A DNA stretch of 64,000 nt from Carboxylicivirga marina. Lineage in GTDB: Bacteria > Bacteroidota > Bacteroidia > Bacteroidales > Marinilabiliaceae. The DNA is taken from assembly GCF_016612505.1 (NCBI RefSeq), contig NZ_JAENRR010000024.1, forward strand, positions 1 to 64,000, in the 5' to 3' direction. The notes below the pieces were generated by a model. It saw nothing but the letters and a program-made list of their open reading frames with translations. It was not told the DNA's origin and did not search any database. Positions 44,079-52,771 of this stretch are shown here, piece by piece; the stretch's first letter is position 1; the number at the start of each line of letters is the position of its first letter. Position numbers and translations under genes: made by a program.

Positions 44079-44108
44079 CAAAAATAGAAATACTTTTGCC
44101 TTATCAAA
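44079..44108 (-). promoter_or_regulatory. Near-consensus promoter of the tetR-metA-HAD genes
   Basis: On the minus strand TTTG, 18 bases, then TATTTTTG: both elements are exact Bacteroidota consensus and spacing is one base short of ideal. The start site would fall about 25 bases before the tetR ATG. This is the best complete promoter in the window. Confidence 0.7.
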
Positions 44109-44192
44109 ACAGCAAAACGATAGATTCTACAATTCAATTTCTGATACACCTCATTATCTGTACATTAAAAACCGCCGAACCATTTGGTCGAA

Positions 44193-46352
44193 TTACCCCT
44201 TTTCATTCACAAGAGCAAAATCTAGCTGTTTTTTCTCCAGGTTAGCATTGGCAATCACAATTTTTAATGCTTCCCCAAGCTGGTAAGTCCGGTTGTATTT
44301 CCTTCCCACCAGGCAATAATTTTCTTCATCAAAATGGTAAAAATCATCGTCCAAATCACGGATTGGAATCATCCCCTCGCACTTATTCTCAACTATTTCA
44401 ACATACAAACCCCATTCGGTAACACCTGAAATCACTCCATCAAACTCCTCACCCAGGTGGTCTTTCATAAACTCAACCTGCTTGTACTTAATAGAAGCTC
44501 GTTCAGCATCGGCAGCACGTTGCTCCATATCGGAACTGTGCTCACACATTTCTTCGTAGGTTTCTTCATTGACCGAACGACCACCATCGAGGTAACGCTG
44601 TAACAAACGATGAACCATCATATCGGGGTAACGACGTATTGGAGATGTAAAGTGCGAATAGTGTTTGAAAGCCAAACCGTAATGTCCAATATTATGGGTT
44701 GAATAAATGGCTTTGGCCATGGTACGAATGGCCAGTGTTTCAATCAGGTTTTGCTCACCCTTACCTTGCACATCGGTTAATAATCGATTGAGTGATGCAC
44801 TAACCGTTTCGGCACCTTTAGGTAAGGCCTCATAACCAAAGCGACGTACAAAAGATGCGAAGTTTTCAAACTTATCTGGATTTGGAACATCATGAATTCG
44901 GTAAACAAAGGTTTTGGCCTTTCCTTTACGTCCCTTATCCATCTCCTTATCTCCTATTAATTGTGCTACCTTTTTATTGGCAAGCAACATAAACTCTTCA
45001 ATAAGTTTATTGGCATCTTTCGATTCTTTAAAGAAAACACTGACGGGCTTTCCTTTATCGTCGATATTAAACTTCACTTCCACACGTTCAAAACCAACCG
45101 AACCTTCAGCAAATCGCTTATCTCGTAATTCTTTTGCCAAACGATCTAAGGTCAATATCTCCTCGGACAAATCACCTTTTCCTGTTTCAATCACCTCTTG
45201 AGCCTCTTCGTAGGTAAAACGGCGATCTGAATAAATCACCGTGCGCCCAAACCAGCTATTACGAATATTGGCATTATCATCCATCTCAAAAACAGCTGAG
45301 AAACAAAGTTTTTCTTCGTGTGGGCGAAGCGAGCAAATAAAGTTACTGAGTCGCTCGGGTAACATTGGCACCACCCTGTCGACCAAATAAACCGAAGTCG
45401 CACGCTCATAGGCTTCTTTCTCAAGCAATGTTTTAGGCTCTACATAATGTGTTACATCCGCAATATGAACCCCAACTTCCCAGTTGCCATTATCGAGTTT
45501 CTGAATGGATAATGCATCATCAAAATCTTTGGCATCAGCAGGATCTATCGTAAAAGTGGTAATCTTTCTAAAATCCCTTCGATTCTTAATCTCTTCTTCA
45601 GATATGGTGGCATCAATTGTTTCAGCCTCATCAATCACCTCTTGCGGGTAACGGTATGGCAAGTTAAACTCAGCCAATATGGCATGCATCTCGGCATGAT
45701 GGTCACCTGCATCACCCAATACATCAATAATTTCACCAATTGGATTCTTGGCTCTCTCGGGCCATTCAACAATGCGCGCAATAGCTTTTTGACCATCTTT
45801 CACACCATTCATGCCTTTGGCAGGAATAAATATATCATGCGACATCACTCTATCATCAACCACCAAAAAGCCCAAACCGCGCGACACCTGCATCACACCA
45901 ACAAACGAATCTCTTTTACGTTTCAAAATATCTATAATCTCACCTTCGGGCTGACGGTTTCGACGACGGGCATGCATAAACACTTTAACATGATCGCCAT
46001 TAAGGGCATGATTCATATTATTACGTGGTATAAATACATCACCTCCTTCAGTATCTTCATCTGGCACTACATAAGCAGAACCAGAAGCAGTCATATCTAC
46101 AATTCCTGTTATGGTTGAACCACGACTTAATAATTTATATTTTCCAGATGCTACTTCAGTCAGGTAACCTGACTCAAATAACTCTTTTAATAAAATCTGA
46201 ACCTTCTGTCTACCTGTTTTCTTTCTCACTTCCAGCAAGGCAGAGACTTGTTTGTAGTTAAATGTACGTTTTGGATTATTATAAAATAAACCTTGTATCA
46301 ATTGTTTTAGCGTATCTTTCTGAGACGGCTTTTTCTTTTTCTTCTTTACCAT
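44193..46352 (-). CDS. rnr: Ribonuclease R
   Basis: Processive 3'-5' exoribonuclease of 719 residues that degrades structured RNA. An N-terminal Lys-rich helix-turn-helix region (about 1-75) leads to cold-shock domains (about 85-220), the RNB catalytic domain with FTIDPADAKDFDDALS (Asp cluster that binds Mg) and HYGLAFKHYSHFTSPIRRYPD in sections, and a C-terminal S1 domain. I place the start at the ATG at 46352 (MVKKKKKK); a longer reading by 26 residues is less family-like. Stands alone with its own candidate promoter. Confidence 0.95.
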   Translation of the reverse strand: MVKKKKKKPSQKDTLKQLIQGLFYNNPKRTFNYKQVSALLEVRKKTGRQKVQILLKELFESGYLTEVASGKYKLLSRGSTITGIVDMTASGSAYVVPDEDTEGGDVFIPRNNMNHALNGDHVKVFMHARRRNRQPEGEIIDILKRKRDSFVGVMQVSRGLGFLVVDDRVMSHDIFIPAKGMNGVKDGQKAIARIVEWPERAKNPIGEIIDVLGDAGDHHAEMHAILAEFNLPYRYPQEVIDEAETIDATISEEEIKNRRDFRKITTFTIDPADAKDFDDALSIQKLDNGNWEVGVHIADVTHYVEPKTLLEKEAYERATSVYLVDRVVPMLPERLSNFICSLRPHEEKLCFSAVFEMDDNANIRNSWFGRTVIYSDRRFTYEEAQEVIETGKGDLSEEILTLDRLAKELRDKRFAEGSVGFERVEVKFNIDDKGKPVSVFFKESKDANKLIEEFMLLANKKVAQLIGDKEMDKGRKGKAKTFVYRIHDVPNPDKFENFASFVRRFGYEALPKGAETVSASLNRLLTDVQGKGEQNLIETLAIRTMAKAIYSTHNIGHYGLAFKHYSHFTSPIRRYPDMMVHRLLQRYLDGGRSVNEETYEEMCEHSSDMEQRAADAERASIKYKQVEFMKDHLGEEFDGVISGVTEWGLYVEIVENKCEGMIPIRDLDDDFYHFDEENYCLVGRKYNRTYQLGEALKIVIANANLEKKQLDFALVNEKG

Positions 46353-46449
46353 GTTATTTCTATTTAAGGTTAAGGGTTTTAATTCTTTTGAAAATATTGG
46401 GAATAATAGGCATATAGGCCAATGTAACACATTAATTACATTTTCAATC

Positions 46450-46457
46450 CAAAAGTA
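46450..46457 (-). promoter_or_regulatory. Candidate -7 box for rnr
   Basis: TACTTTTG on the minus strand is an exact TAnnTTTG, about 98 bases before the chosen rnr ATG. No clear -33 element. The long leader would leave room for regulation. Confidence 0.35.
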
Positions 46458-46561
46458 TAAAATAAATCTATCCGATTTAAGATAACCTTTTTACACAATT
46501 AACAGTATAAACAGTTCTATTGATGAATAACTATAGCAACTAAACACCCAATAATTTAGTA

Positions 46562-47377
46562 ATGCGAAACCTTTTTTTATTTATACACCTGACACTTGGG
46601 ATTACTTGTGCAGCTCAATCTTATAAACTTTATAAGGGAGACACAATTAATTACACCGACATCCATAACCATAAACAAGGCATATGGATTATGCTGAACA
46701 GTAGTGGTGACGAGATATTAGAACAAGGCTTATATGAATCCAATAAAAAAGACGGCTATTGGGTGAGCTATTATCCTGGTGGACAAGTGAAACACAAGAT
46801 CACTTATAAAAATGGAAAAGCCATTGGTCCGGCTGAATTCTATTACGAAAATGGCCTGATATCAGAACAAGGCATCTGGCACATCAACCATTGGAAAGGC
46901 AACTACAAATTCTACAATAAAAGCGGGCGCCTAGCCTATGATTGGAATTATGATGAATCGGGCAATCGAACCGGAACACAAAAGTATTACCACGATAATG
47001 GTACACTAAAATACACCGGCGAATGGAACGAAGGCAAAGCAACTGGTACCCTTAAAATATATGATGACCAAGGAAAATTAATCACCGAGAGAGTATATAA
47101 CAATGGAGAGTTTCAGGAAAACAAAGCTATTACAGAGTATATTACTACCGATGAAGTTGCACCACAGCAGACATTGACTGAACAAAAGCATTCTGAAACA
47201 TTTAAAGGAACAGGTAAGCACACCATTTACAACCTACATGGACTAGTAGAGAAGCAAGGCTTTTTTGTGAATGGCAAAATATTTACCGGTACGCATTGCT
47301 TCTATAACGAGGGTAAAGAAATAACTAAAGTTATCCACTACCAAAATGGAAATGTGGTTAAAACAGAAGAGTTTTAG
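46562..47377 (+). CDS. MORN-variant (YwqK-type) repeat protein, exported
   Basis: 271-residue protein with a signal peptide (about 1-20, ending TCAAQ). The body consists of about eight MORN-variant repeats of roughly 22 residues with the pattern YYxxGxxxxxxxYxxGKxxG, for example YYPGGQVKHKITYKNGKA and KYYHDNGTLKYTGEWNEGKA. Databases often call such proteins YwqK-family antitoxins, but nothing here indicates a toxin-antitoxin pair: no small partner gene is adjacent. Likely an extracytoplasmic scaffold of unknown role. Confidence 0.88.
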   Translation: MRNLFLFIHLTLGITCAAQSYKLYKGDTINYTDIHNHKQGIWIMLNSSGDEILEQGLYESNKKDGYWVSYYPGGQVKHKITYKNGKAIGPAEFYYENGLISEQGIWHINHWKGNYKFYNKSGRLAYDWNYDESGNRTGTQKYYHDNGTLKYTGEWNEGKATGTLKIYDDQGKLITERVYNNGEFQENKAITEYITTDEVAPQQTLTEQKHSETFKGTGKHTIYNLHGLVEKQGFFVNGKIFTGTHCFYNEGKEITKVIHYQNGNVVKTEEF

Positions 47378-47488
47378 GCGAAACTCACTGATGAATATTA
47401 GCTTCTTATGGTTAATCATCATTTGAGTTGATAAGTTTTTTGTAATTTAGCAGCTTGTTAAAAACACGACAATTACGTTTAAACAAGC

Positions 47489-48964
47489 ATGGACAACAAG
47501 TTATTTCTATACAATACCTTATCTCGAAAGAAAGAAGAGTTTCAGCCAATTAACCAGAATCACGTTGGTTTATATGTATGCGGCCCTACTGTATACGGCG
47601 ATCCTCACTTAGGACATACACGACCGGCAATTACCTTCGATATATTATTCAGATACCTGAAACACTTAGGTTTTAAAGTACGATATGTACGTAATATTAC
47701 TGACGTTGGCCATTTGGAAAGCGACGGTGATACCGGGGAAGATAAAATCGCTAAAAAAGCTCGTCTGGAAGAACTGGAGCCAATGGAAGTAGTGCAGCAC
47801 TACACCAATCGTTACCAGTCATATATGGATGAGTTGAATATTCAGAAGCCAAGTATTGAACCACGAGCATCCGGGCATATTATTGAACAGCTTGAGATCG
47901 TCGAAGACATTCTTTCAAAAGGCCTGGCCTATGAGAGTAATGGCTCAGTTTACTTCGATGTTGAGAAATACAATGAGAGCAATAATTACGGTGAACTTTC
48001 GGGCAGAAATATTGAAGACCTGTTAAGTACTACGCGTGAACTGGACGGCCAGACCGAAAAACGCAACAGCTTTGATTTTGCCCTTTGGAAAAAGGCAGCG
48101 CCAGAGCACATTATGCGTTGGCCTTCACGATTTAGCGATGGTTTTCCTGGTTGGCATTTAGAATGTTCAGCCATGAGTGCCAAGTACCTGGGCACTGAGT
48201 TCGATATTCATGGTGGTGGTATGGACTTATTATTCCCACACCACGAGTGTGAGATAGCGCAAAGCACCGTTTGCAATGGACACACACCTGCGCGCTATTG
48301 GATGCACAACAACATGATTACTATCGACGGGCAGAAAATGGGTAAGTCACTGGGCAACTTTATTACTTTAGAACAAATGTTCTCAGGTGAACATGATAAG
48401 TTGGAACAATCATACAGCCCTATGACTGTGCGCTTCTTTATTATGCAGGCACATTATCGCAGCACGCTCGATTTCTCTAACGAAGCCTTGCAAGCTTCAC
48501 AAAAAGGAATGGAACGATTACTGGAAGCTTTCACCAATCTGGATAAATTGGAAGCATCAGATAGCTCAAGCTTTAGCGTCAAAGAACTGTCTGACAAATG
48601 TTATGTAGCCCTTAACGATGATGTTAATACACCTATATTAATTGCTCACTTATTTGATGCCGTTAAGAATATCAACAGCATGTTGGCCGGCAAAGCTAGC
48701 CTGACATCTGCGGACCTTGATGTTTTAAAGCAACTTATGTCTGCCATGGTAATTGACATCCTTGGTTTATCGGTAAATATTGAGAATAATTCTGCAGGTA
48801 ACGATGAACTCCTCTCGGAATCCATTAACTTGCTTCTTAATTTAAGAGTGGATGCCAAAGCCAATAAAGATTGGGCAACAGCTGATAAAATCAGAAATGA
48901 GCTTCAGGCTTTAGGTGTTGAAATTAAAGATACAAAAGATGGCTTCGAATGGAGCGTAAAATAA
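47489..48964 (+). CDS. cysS: Cysteinyl-tRNA synthetase
   Basis: Class I aminoacyl-tRNA synthetase of 491 residues charging tRNA-Cys. The HIGH-equivalent is PHLGHTRPA after the zinc ligand VCGPTVYGD; the remaining zinc ligands are in [11 protein letters not shown] and [10 protein letters not shown]; the KMSKS equivalent is KMGKSLGN. C-terminal DALR-like anticodon domain from about 355. The M28 family gene follows after four bases, so the two are co-transcribed. Confidence 0.97.
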   Translation: MDNKLFLYNTLSRKKEEFQPINQNHVGLYVCGPTVYGDPHLGHTRPAITFDILFRYLKHLGFKVRYVRNITDVGHLESDGDTGEDKIAKKARLEELEPMEVVQHYTNRYQSYMDELNIQKPSIEPRASGHIIEQLEIVEDILSKGLAYESNGSVYFDVEKYNESNNYGELSGRNIEDLLSTTRELDGQTEKRNSFDFALWKKAAPEHIMRWPSRFSDGFPGWHLECSAMSAKYLGTEFDIHGGGMDLLFPHHECEIAQSTVCNGHTPARYWMHNNMITIDGQKMGKSLGNFITLEQMFSGEHDKLEQSYSPMTVRFFIMQAHYRSTLDFSNEALQASQKGMERLLEAFTNLDKLEASDSSSFSVKELSDKCYVALNDDVNTPILIAHLFDAVKNINSMLAGKASLTSADLDVLKQLMSAMVIDILGLSVNIENNSAGNDELLSESINLLLNLRVDAKANKDWATADKIRNELQALGVEIKDTKDGFEWSVK

Positions 48965-48968
48965 TACG

Positions 48969-49979
48969 ATGCATATGACATTGAAACATACAATAGCAGG
49001 TTTGGCAATAATTGCCAGCCTGCTTTTTTTTGGCTGTAACTCAGATAAAAGCAATAAAAAGCAGTCAACAACTCAGCGCAAATCACAAAAAGCAGCCACC
49101 CCGATCTTCAATGCCGATTCGGCCTATCAGTATATTGCCACACAGGTTAATTTTGGACCGCGCGTACCAAACACTGAAGAACATGCTGCTTGTGCAACAT
49201 ACCTTGCCAATGAGTTAAAGCGCTTTGGTGCCGATGTGATTGTTCAGGAAGCTGATGTAGTTGCTTTTGACGGTACGGTATTAAAGGCTAAAAACATCAT
49301 AGGGCAATATAATCTGGATAAGCCAAAGCGCGTGATGCTATGCGCACACTGGGACACGCGCCCATTTGCCGATTACGACAAAGATGCCAGCAAGCACAAC
49401 ACACCCATAGATGGTGCTAATGATGGAGCCAGCGGCGTAGGTGTGTTATTAGAAATTGCACGTCAAATCAATCAGGCACAACCAAACATCGGCATAGACA
49501 TTATCTTCTTTGATGCCGAAGATTACGGACAACCTATCCACCTCAATCTGGCACCCAAAGAAGACACCTGGTGTTTAGGCTCACAATACTGGGGTAAAAA
49601 TCCTCACACGCCTAACTATCGAGCTAAATATGGTATTTTGTTAGACATGGTAGGTGCACCTGATGCCTACTTCTTTAAGGAGCAACATTCAATGAGCTAT
49701 CAACCAGATTTGGTTAATCACATTTGGGATATTGCTCATAATCTGGGCTATGGCTACCACTTTAAAAAAGAAGCAGGTGGCTGGATTACCGATGACCATG
49801 TTTATGTGACCAACCTGCGCAACTTCCCTTGCATAGACATTATTCAGTACAACCCTGAAGCCCGACATGGATTTGGCGACTATTGGCACACACATGACGA
49901 CACCATGGATAACATCAATAAAAACACTTTAAAAGCAGTTGGGCAAACGGTATTGGAAGTAATTTATCGGGAAAATTAG
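48969..49979 (+). CDS. M28-fold lipoprotein, probable glutaminyl-peptide cyclotransferase
   Basis: Predicted lipoprotein of 336 residues (lipobox FFGC, Cys23). The M28 metal-site residues are recognisable: His127-x-Asp129, Asp152 in DGANDGASG, Glu184-Asp185 in FFDAEDYG, Asp226 in LLDMVGA and His307 in YWHTHDD. The WHTxDD motif and the early NFGPRVPNT segment resemble type II glutaminyl cyclases, including the Porphyromonas enzyme, more than aminopeptidases. It would convert N-terminal Gln of exported proteins to pyroglutamate. An aminopeptidase role remains possible. Directly downstream of cysS. Confidence 0.8.
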   Translation: MHMTLKHTIAGLAIIASLLFFGCNSDKSNKKQSTTQRKSQKAATPIFNADSAYQYIATQVNFGPRVPNTEEHAACATYLANELKRFGADVIVQEADVVAFDGTVLKAKNIIGQYNLDKPKRVMLCAHWDTRPFADYDKDASKHNTPIDGANDGASGVGVLLEIARQINQAQPNIGIDIIFFDAEDYGQPIHLNLAPKEDTWCLGSQYWGKNPHTPNYRAKYGILLDMVGAPDAYFFKEQHSMSYQPDLVNHIWDIAHNLGYGYHFKKEAGGWITDDHVYVTNLRNFPCIDIIQYNPEARHGFGDYWHTHDDTMDNINKNTLKAVGQTVLEVIYREN

Positions 49980-50000
49980 ATTTAAGAATATATGTAGAAC

Positions 50001-50088
50001 TCCCCCTCTCCCTTCAGGTTTCTCCCCAAGGGGAGAATTCTCACCTATGCAATCTTCCCCCTGGGGAAGTGCCAAAGGCGATGGGGGA
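50001..50088. repeat. Tandem-hairpin intergenic element
   Basis: Two adjacent 7-bp hairpins, TCTCCCC-AA-GGGGAGA (50021-50036) and CTTCCCC-CT-GGGGAAG (50054-50069), are bracketed by the outer arms TCCCCC (50001-50006) and GGGGGA (50083-50088). The GC-rich arms stand out in AT-rich DNA. The form resembles short palindromic repeats dispersed in some Bacteroidota genomes; only one copy lies in this window. No T tract, so not a plain terminator. Confidence 0.7.
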
Positions 50089-50117
50089 AATCAAAATCAT
50101 GCAATTTACTATATAAC

Positions 50118-50720
50118 ATGCTCCATTTATTACCATATTTAAACGAACAACTCACTGAAGCTGGTTGCGACGAGGCCGGTCGCGGTTGCCTGGCTGGTCC
50201 TGTAGTTGCTGCTGCTGTTATTTTGCCTAAAGATTTTAAGCATGAGCTATTAAACGATTCTAAGCAATTGACAGAAAAACAACGTCAGAAACTTCGTCCC
50301 ATTATTGAACAAGAAGCCATTGCCTGGGCTGTATCCTTTGTCAATCATCAGGAGATTGATGAAATCAACATTCTTAAAGCATCATATCTAGCCATGCACC
50401 GCAGTGTTGATCAATTAACAACAAAGCCAGAGCATTTATTAATTGATGGCAACCGCTTTATCCCCTACAAAGGAATTGAGCATACCTGCGTAGTTAAAGG
50501 TGATGGGAAGTATTTGTCTATAGCTGCTGCCAGTGTGTTGGCCAAAACCCACCGCGACGATTACATGGAAAAGATGCATGAGCAATACCCGCATTATGCC
50601 TGGGATAAAAACAAAGGCTACCCAACCAAAGCCCACCGGGCTGGCATCAAGGAACATGGCATTTCGCCCTTTCACCGCAAGACTTTCAGATTATTAGATG
50701 AGCAGATGAGCTTGTTTTAA
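50118..50720 (+). CDS. rnhB: Ribonuclease HII
   Basis: 200-residue enzyme that cleaves at ribonucleotides embedded in DNA. The DEDD-type active site is visible in [19 protein letters not shown] (Asp, Glu), LIDGN (Asp) and the later [13 protein letters not shown] (Asp). Family length and ending (FHRKTFRLL). The last four bases overlap the end of the convergent HU-like gene. Confidence 0.96.
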   Translation: MLHLLPYLNEQLTEAGCDEAGRGCLAGPVVAAAVILPKDFKHELLNDSKQLTEKQRQKLRPIIEQEAIAWAVSFVNHQEIDEINILKASYLAMHRSVDQLTTKPEHLLIDGNRFIPYKGIEHTCVVKGDGKYLSIAAASVLAKTHRDDYMEKMHEQYPHYAWDKNKGYPTKAHRAGIKEHGISPFHRKTFRLLDEQMSLF

Positions 50721-51103
50721 TCAACGCGCTTAAAGTGTGCTTTCTTAAGTTCCTTTTTAAGTTCTTTCCCTGCTCTAAACTGCACTTTAAGCTCTTTAAT
50801 ACTGCGCCATGTCACATCCTCTGGTTGGTCTTCACTATGGCTCGACAAATGCAAACTGATTGTCCCTAACTTGCCTAAATCAACCGATTGATTGTTTAAC
50901 AGAAAGTCAGGAATAATATCCGTAAGTGAGATAAGCGTACTATACACATCTGCTTTGGACAAGCCACTATTCCGTTGTATGATTTCTGAAATTTCATCAA
51001 GACTAACACGGCTTCGCTCACAAGCTCTGGCATTATAGGAAGGCTTGCCTGTTGTGCTTAATTTATTGGGTGGTTGCTTAATTACCTTGTACTTTATGGC
51101 CAT
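50717..51103 (-). CDS. HU/IHF-like DNA-binding protein (Bacteroidota type)
   Basis: 128-residue nucleoid-type protein. It follows the Bacteroidota HU-like plan: an N-terminal IKYKVIKQ strand, a helical dimerisation part (about 32-70, [27 protein letters not shown]), then [13 protein letters not shown] and a C-terminal arm region rich in Lys. Members are common next to diverse genes and their targets are unknown. A pair of 12-base repeats lies in its upstream region and may be its own operator. Confidence 0.88.
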   Translation of the reverse strand: MAIKYKVIKQPPNKLSTTGKPSYNARACERSRVSLDEISEIIQRNSGLSKADVYSTLISLTDIIPDFLLNNQSVDLGKLGTISLHLSSHSEDQPEDVTWRSIKELKVQFRAGKELKKELKKAHFKRVD

Positions 51104-51147
51104 ATCAAACTTCGTTTATGCGCAAACCTGCGGTTATTTCAATTCTT

Positions 51148-51203
51148 TTACTTAGGTAATAATACTTTTTTACGTATGTTAAATTACATTATTACTTAGG
51201 TAA
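51148..51203. promoter_or_regulatory. Operator-like pair of 12-base repeats upstream of the HU-like gene
   Basis: TTACTTAGGTAA occurs at 51148-51159 and 51192-51203, 44 bases apart start to start, about four helical turns. Each copy is nearly self-complementary, as expected for a dimer's site. Inside the pair, GTAATAAT (51156-51163) and ATTATTAC (51188-51195) form an inverted repeat. The stretch is 45-100 bases before the HU-like ATG. Confidence 0.55.
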
Positions 51204-51362
51204 AAGCAAGGAAACATACTTACATATCACCATAAACTAACTGTTCTTTAGTCATAAATCATGTTAATAATGAGAATTAATCCAAGGTTTTTGGGTTAAA
51301 AGATGAATAGGGATATAAAAAAACAGCAAACAGCCAGTTAAAACTTAAGTGATAAACTTAAT

Positions 51363-51662
51363 TTAGAAATAAAGCGAAAAACCAACATTAACAGCCAAAG
51401 CCTTAGCCAGTATTTTAGCTTTCTCGTCATCTCTACTAATAAATGTAGCTTTACCATATCCAAGCGTAATATCTATTGATGCAAAATCGTTTAGGAAGAT
51501 AGCGGCTCCACCTCCAATTTCCCAGGCAGTTGCTTTTGCTTTTGCTACCTCCTCATCATCTTCTTCTGTTGACGAACCAAATAAGTATGCAGCATACAAA
51601 TATGGCCTAAGGTGAGTAGTTCCACATTGTTTATTATAATGACTGCTAACATAGTTAAACAC
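51363..51662 (-). pseudogene. 5'-truncated copy of the neighbouring outer-membrane beta-barrel gene
   Basis: The last 80 or so residues align closely with the C-terminal half of the 193-residue barrel encoded at 51912-52493: shared blocks include KPYLxAAYxFGS, WEIGGGAAIFLN, ASxDxxLGYG, AT and ALAVNVGFSxYF. The signal peptide and first strands are missing; the frame opens only with a GTG in non-homologous sequence (FNYVSSHYNK). It is therefore probably a decayed tandem duplicate. The intact reading frame in the remaining half suggests recent truncation or continued use of the segment. Confidence 0.75.
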
Positions 51663-51861
51663 TTATTAACTCACAACAACCCTTTATCATTGCTTATGCA
51701 TAGTTGACACCCTATTAACTCTTTATTAAACCCTATCTTCCATTGATTAATCAAATAAACCCTCATAAAGTTTTTTGTTAATTATTTTCCACAAAACGTT
51801 AAGCTTTTAGTAGAGTTACATAATTGATATAAGCTTTTTAAGCATGTACATATTAGTTTAC

Positions 51862-51885
51862 AAAAAAACCGGCACGAGGCCGGTT
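51862..51885 (-). terminator. Intrinsic terminator after the barrel gene
   Basis: On the minus strand AACCGGC and GCCGGTT form a 7-bp stem with a 5-base loop followed by seven T, 26 bases past the stop codon of the outer-membrane beta-barrel gene. It separates the intact gene from its truncated copy. Confidence 0.85.
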
Positions 51886-51911
51886 ATCATGCTTTCAATT
51901 AACGAGTTCAA

Positions 51912-52493
51912 TTAAAAATAAAAAGAGAAACCAACATTGACAGCTAAACCTTTTACCTTGACTTTAAACTTGTCATCATCGTTACTGGTAAGTGTTGCAT
52001 TACCATACCCCAGGCTCATATCCAAAGAAGCAAATTCGTTTAAAAAGATAGCTGCTCCACCTCCTATTTCCCAAGAGCTCGCTTTTGCTTTTGCTTCATC
52101 AACATCATCATCCTCTTTCTGTGAACCAAAAAAATAGGCAGCCTGCAAATAAGGCTTGACACTACTTGAGCCACCAACATAATAGCGTGCAATCGGACCA
52201 ACTAACAGAGAGTTTGTGGTATAATCATCTTGTTTACTATTCTCAACATTCATTCCCAATCCTAAGGCAAAATCATCGGCCACAAAGTAGGCTATAGTTG
52301 GTGTTAAGTTAAAAGATGATAAATCCGAATCCCCCATTTCTTCGCCATCATACTCTAAGGTCATCGTTGTAGTGGTAAAACTCAAATCGCTTGAGCCTGA
52401 AAATACCCACTTACCCTTTTCTGTTTGAGCAAAAGAGCTCAGTGAAGCCATTGCTATTACAGCAATAATTGTTAAAATCTTTTTCATGTTCAT
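51912..52493 (-). CDS. Outer-membrane beta-barrel protein (OmpA/OmpX-like)
   Basis: 193-residue small porin-like protein. Signal peptide (MNMKKILTIIAVIAMASLSSFA) then alternating amphipathic strands predicting an eight-stranded barrel, with acidic loops (QKEDDDVDEAKAKA) and a terminal phenylalanine (VGFSFYF) required for BAM assembly. Function unknown. It is followed by a terminator and then by a truncated duplicate of itself. Confidence 0.88.
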   Translation of the reverse strand: MNMKKILTIIAVIAMASLSSFAQTEKGKWVFSGSSDLSFTTTTMTLEYDGEEMGDSDLSSFNLTPTIAYFVADDFALGLGMNVENSKQDDYTTNSLLVGPIARYYVGGSSSVKPYLQAAYFFGSQKEDDDVDEAKAKASSWEIGGGAAIFLNEFASLDMSLGYGNATLTSNDDDKFKVKVKGLAVNVGFSFYF

Positions 52494-52771
52494 TTTGTTA
52501 AATTTGTCAATAACTCTTTAAAGCTAATGATTTTAGCCTTAAAGAGATGCAGACGCATACTTTTTATCATTTTTTTCGGTTTAAGTGCACCCTGTTCTAC
52601 AACACACCTTTCATTCCACCAAAAATTATATCTTTGGCACTTTAAACAGAGATTATAAATTAATAGACTTTGTAAGTTGAACGAGCTTTGATTGTTGATA
52701 ACTGTCCCATTTACAATCATTCATAACAATTAAAATTTGTAAGCAACTTCAAATCTTAAAGTACGATTTTT

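Noticed and set aside
45642-46118. 158-codon plus-strand frame
   Set aside because: Lies entirely inside rnr on the opposite strand; rnr has complete family motifs.
46562-47377. Antitoxin of a toxin-antitoxin system
   Set aside because: The MORN-repeat protein has a signal peptide and no small toxin partner; the antitoxin label is historical.
52490-52720. 76-codon minus-strand frame upstream of the barrel gene
   Set aside because: Covers the region that must hold the barrel promoter; amino-acid pattern is not protein-like.
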